Source: an uncultured Acetatifactor sp. (GTDB lineage: Bacteria; Bacillota; Clostridia; Lachnospirales; Lachnospiraceae). Taken from it: a DNA stretch of 64,000 bases. The position numbers and the translations under genes are program-made. The notes under the pieces are model-generated. The model was not told the DNA's origin. It saw only the letters and a list, made by a program, of their open reading frames with translations, and did no database searches. Location of the stretch: contig CANQWM010000001.1 of the NCBI GenBank assembly GCA_947627535.1, positions 62,001-126,000 on the forward strand, given 5' to 3'. This document shows, piece by piece, positions 61,701 to 64,000 of the stretch (the stretch's first letter is position 1; each line of letters opens with the position of its first letter).

Positions 61701-64000
61701 ATGCGCGGGAACCGTTTTTTTGAAAAGCATTTTCACATCCGCAGAAAAGCGCAGATACTGGCTTGCTGCGGAATGTTTTTTTGTGCCCTTCTGCTGGCGG
61801 GCTGCGGCGGGGAGAGAAAGACGGAAAAAGAGGATGGGGTACAGTGGCGTGAGAGTGGCTTTGCTGCGCCGGGCAAGCTTCTTGCGGGGGAGGAGCTATA
61901 CACCGGACAGTTCCAGCTCTGGGAGCACGAAGAGGCGGAATACGGCCGGGACGGAGAGGAGCCAATCTATCTTGACTTCGGTGTCTGTGGGCAGTTTTTG
62001 TGGCGCTTTGGTGAACAGCAGGGGGAGGACGGCGGTCTTGCAAGAGGGCCGGAGGGCCTTTATTTCCTGGAAATTTGGGATACGGAAACGGGCGGAATGA
62101 GGACGGAACGGTTTACCGCGGGAGATCTGGGACTGGAAGGGAAAGAATCCTTTTTTTGTGACATGGAAATGCTGGACGAAGAACACTTTGTGTTCCGGTT
62201 TCTGGACTATGAGAGGACGGAGAGCGGCTACTCACAGATCTCGGACGGGATGCTCTGGACGGATCTGGACCAAAATACCAGTCGGCAGGATTTTCTGGAG
62301 AAGTATCTGGCGCTTGGGATCGAGGGGACGCGGGAAGCGACGGAACTGCCGCTGATACAGCACCTGGAATGGAGCCTGGATGGAAAGGGAGATATCCAGG
62401 TCCTCTATTCAGAAGGCGGGGGCCTGGATTCGGCCTGTGTTTTCGGAAGAGAAGGAGAAATTCTGTTACAATGGTCAGGAAGCCCGCAGCAGCATGCCCT
62501 GGGATTTTTGCGGGATGACGGCGGAGAATCGATCCTTGCCGTCTGTGATCTTGCTGAGGGAAGTTGCGAATTTCTGCTGTCTTGCGGGGAACAGGGGACG
62601 TTTTCTTCCCTGGGAAAGCTGCAGACAGAGGGGACGGATCTGAAACTGTACGGGATGCTGGGGGACGAGTTGTATTACAGTGCGGAAGAGGAGGGACTCG
62701 GCGAGGGGCTGATCAGCTGGAACGTGGCTACGGGGGAAAGGAGGTTCCTGTATGACTTTCAGGACGCTGGGATGGGCGTTAACACCCGGATCTTGTTTGC
62801 GCTGCGGGACGGACTGCCCCCGGTGGCATGTCTTCTGAATCATGAGGAAACGGGAAACGACCGGATATGGACGGCGGAGCTTTCCCGGGAGCGCCCCGAG
62901 ACGCCGGATTCCTTACAGGTGGCGGATTTCACCGGAAGCTGTGAGTATGTGAAGGAATGTCTGCCGGAGCTTTCCAGAAGCAATCCCAACTACACCTACG
63001 AATATGCGGACGCTTCCTCCGAAGAGGTCAGGGACCGGATCCTGGCGGAGCTTTCCCGGGGGGAGGGACCGGCGTTCTTTGTGATGAATGCCGGGGATTT
63101 TTACATGCTGAGAGAAAAGGGCGTCTTCCTTGACCTTGCTGAGCTTCTTTCCGACCGGCAGAAAGACGAACTGCTGCCGGGAGCCTGGGTGTACGGCGGG
63201 ACGGACGGCGGCCTCCAGGGAGTTACCCTGAGGGTCTGGGCCCAGACGCTGCTTGTCCCCGGCGGGATCGCCTGCGGGGAGGAGTGGACGCTGGAACAGG
63301 TGATCCAGCTGATGGAGGAAGGGCGCCTTTCGGGAGCGGTGCGGTATGCGCCTTTCGAGATGCAGGGAAGATATCTGTCCTTTGAGGACGCGGTGCTGAG
63401 TCTGCTGAACGCTTATTTATGGGATTCCGCCCTGATTGACCGGGAGAAGGGAATCAGCCATTTCGACGACGGGAGGTTTGTAAAACTGCTGGAGCTGATG
63501 CGGGCGGGGACGGAGGCTTCTCTGGCAGGCGGGGAGGAATGGTTCGGAAACGGTGATATGGTGGTGGCGGATGTTTGGTTCCCGGCGGACTTTATGGAGC
63601 TGTTCGGACGCCTGGAAACCGGAGAGGGACAGATCGCTGGATTTCCCGGGGAGAGCGGCGGAGAAAGCAGCCTGAGCGGTGTGATCCTGGCGGTGAACGC
63701 CGGGCTGGAGGACAGACAGGCGGCTGCCTTTTTGCTGGAGACGCTTCTGGGAGAAAAGATGCAGTCCAAAACCACAGCGATGGAGATGAGCGTTCGGAGG
63801 ATGAATCCGGGGACATTTGCGGTGCCCGGGGAGGACGGACGGCTTTTCTATATGGGCGGCGACGAGGAGGTGACGGTGTTCGCCGACGGGACGAACGCCT
63901 TTGACCGGGCGGCGGCGTTTCTGGAGAGCTGCACGGCCCAGCCCCGGCGCGATCTGCAGATCATGAATATTCTCAGGGAGGAATTATCCGCCATGGCGAC
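61701..64000 (+). CDS. Large extracellular solute-binding-like lipoprotein, 3' end outside the window
   Basis: 766 codons are visible and the frame is still open at 64000. A lipoprotein signal ends in LLAG-Cys35 after a basic start. Residues 50-400 form a repeating beta-rich segment (LDSACVFGREGEILLQWSGS, GTFSSLGKLQTEG) that could be a propeller-like sensor. From about 410 the sequence looks like a family 1 solute-binding protein (VKECLPELSRSNPNYTYEYA, FVMNAGDFYML, and later FLLETLLGEKMQSK). GGAGGAAATACG precedes the ATG. No permease genes are visible, but they could lie beyond the edge. Confidence 0.7.
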   Translation, partial: MRGNRFFEKHFHIRRKAQILACCGMFFCALLLAGCGGERKTEKEDGVQWRESGFAAPGKLLAGEELYTGQFQLWEHEEAEYGRDGEEPIYLDFGVCGQFLWRFGEQQGEDGGLARGPEGLYFLEIWDTETGGMRTERFTAGDLGLEGKESFFCDMEMLDEEHFVFRFLDYERTESGYSQISDGMLWTDLDQNTSRQDFLEKYLALGIEGTREATELPLIQHLEWSLDGKGDIQVLYSEGGGLDSACVFGREGEILLQWSGSPQQHALGFLRDDGGESILAVCDLAEGSCEFLLSCGEQGTFSSLGKLQTEGTDLKLYGMLGDELYYSAEEEGLGEGLISWNVATGERRFLYDFQDAGMGVNTRILFALRDGLPPVACLLNHEETGNDRIWTAELSRERPETPDSLQVADFTGSCEYVKECLPELSRSNPNYTYEYADASSEEVRDRILAELSRGEGPAFFVMNAGDFYMLREKGVFLDLAELLSDRQKDELLPGAWVYGGTDGGLQGVTLRVWAQTLLVPGGIACGEEWTLEQVIQLMEEGRLSGAVRYAPFEMQGRYLSFEDAVLSLLNAYLWDSALIDREKGISHFDDGRFVKLLELMRAGTEASLAGGEEWFGNGDMVVADVWFPADFMELFGRLETGEGQIAGFPGESGGESSLSGVILAVNAGLEDRQAAAFLLETLLGEKMQSKTTAMEMSVRRMNPGTFAVPGEDGRLFYMGGDEEVTVFADGTNAFDRAAAFLESCTAQPRRDLQIMNILREELSAMA

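Noticed and set aside
1..64000. CRISPR arrays, tRNA or rRNA genes, prophage or insertion sequences
   Set aside because: No regularly spaced repeats, no tRNA-like TTCGA-loop clusters in intergenic regions, and no transposase, integrase or phage structural genes were seen while reading. A short or divergent element could still be missed.

Overview
The window is a stretch of bacterial chromosome that looks like a fairly GC-rich anaerobic Clostridia member, most likely Lachnospiraceae. The reasons are an rnfCDGEAB operon, a sodium-pumping biotin decarboxylase cluster with a separate biotin carrier, an acyl-CoA dehydratase activase, pta-ackA, the era-yqzL-recO and scpA-scpB neighbourhoods, and an ACT/UPF0210 gene pair. 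Genus cannot be fixed from this sequence. Almost everything reads as core genome. I see no rRNA, tRNA, CRISPR array, transposase, integrase or phage genes.

Layout. 1-1280 (minus): 5' part of an acyl-CoA dehydratase activase, cut by the window edge. 1562-6740: a rhomboid-fold protein lacking the protease residues, a sigma-factor-like protein lacking promoter-binding parts, an unknown protein and an M16C metalloprotease. 6811-8605: era, a YqzL-like small gene, recO. 8690-13983: a lipoprotein, glyS, alaS, rpsU. 14142-19128: two D,D-carboxypeptidases flanking a metallophosphoesterase and scpA-scpB. 19129-19702: the only long gap, with one doubtful small gene. 19703-25131: a decarboxylase operon with two different carboxyltransferases (MmdA-like and OadA-like), a lipoprotein-OadG fusion, a biotin carrier and OadB. 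25379-28193: TetR and RpiR regulators and a flavoprotein. 28183-31715: cmk, ispH, rpsA, an orphan cheR. 31818-32921 (minus): a DEDDh exonuclease. 33102-38241: rnfCDGEAB. 38308-41063: a GH25 enzyme, a minus-strand AP2-like/degenerate HNH protein and a SleB-like hydrolase. 41163-42650: thrC. 42757-48113: an ABC exporter pair, a cation-diffusion transporter and an OhrR-like regulator, apparently AT-richer than the surroundings. 48236-56622: a zinc-finger anti-sigma-like gene, polA, coaE, an FtsA-like protein, walJ and the ACT/UPF0210 pair. 56629-57864 (minus): tmcAL. 58069-60360: pta-ackA. 60547-64000: a C39-type peptidase and a large solute-binding lipoprotein running off the end.

How the genes fit together. 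Energy conservation stands out: the Rnf complex couples ferredoxin oxidation to ion pumping, the decarboxylase would couple decarboxylation to sodium export, Pta-AckA makes ATP from acetyl-CoA, and the activase suggests 2-hydroxyacyl-CoA (amino acid) fermentation. A second theme is envelope work: two carboxypeptidases, GH25, SleB-like, C39-like and FtsA-like proteins. The rest is replication, repair, translation and cofactor housekeeping.

The candidates I consider closest to undescribed biology are the pseudo-rhomboid/pseudo-sigma operon (1562-3675), the two-carboxyltransferase sodium-pump operon (19703-25131), the AP2-HNH-AP2 protein (39359-40222), a 22-codon cysteine-containing leader ORF coupled to an OhrR-like gene (47605-47673) and several inverted repeats lying on recognisable promoters. 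All calls are from reading the sequence; no database search was run.
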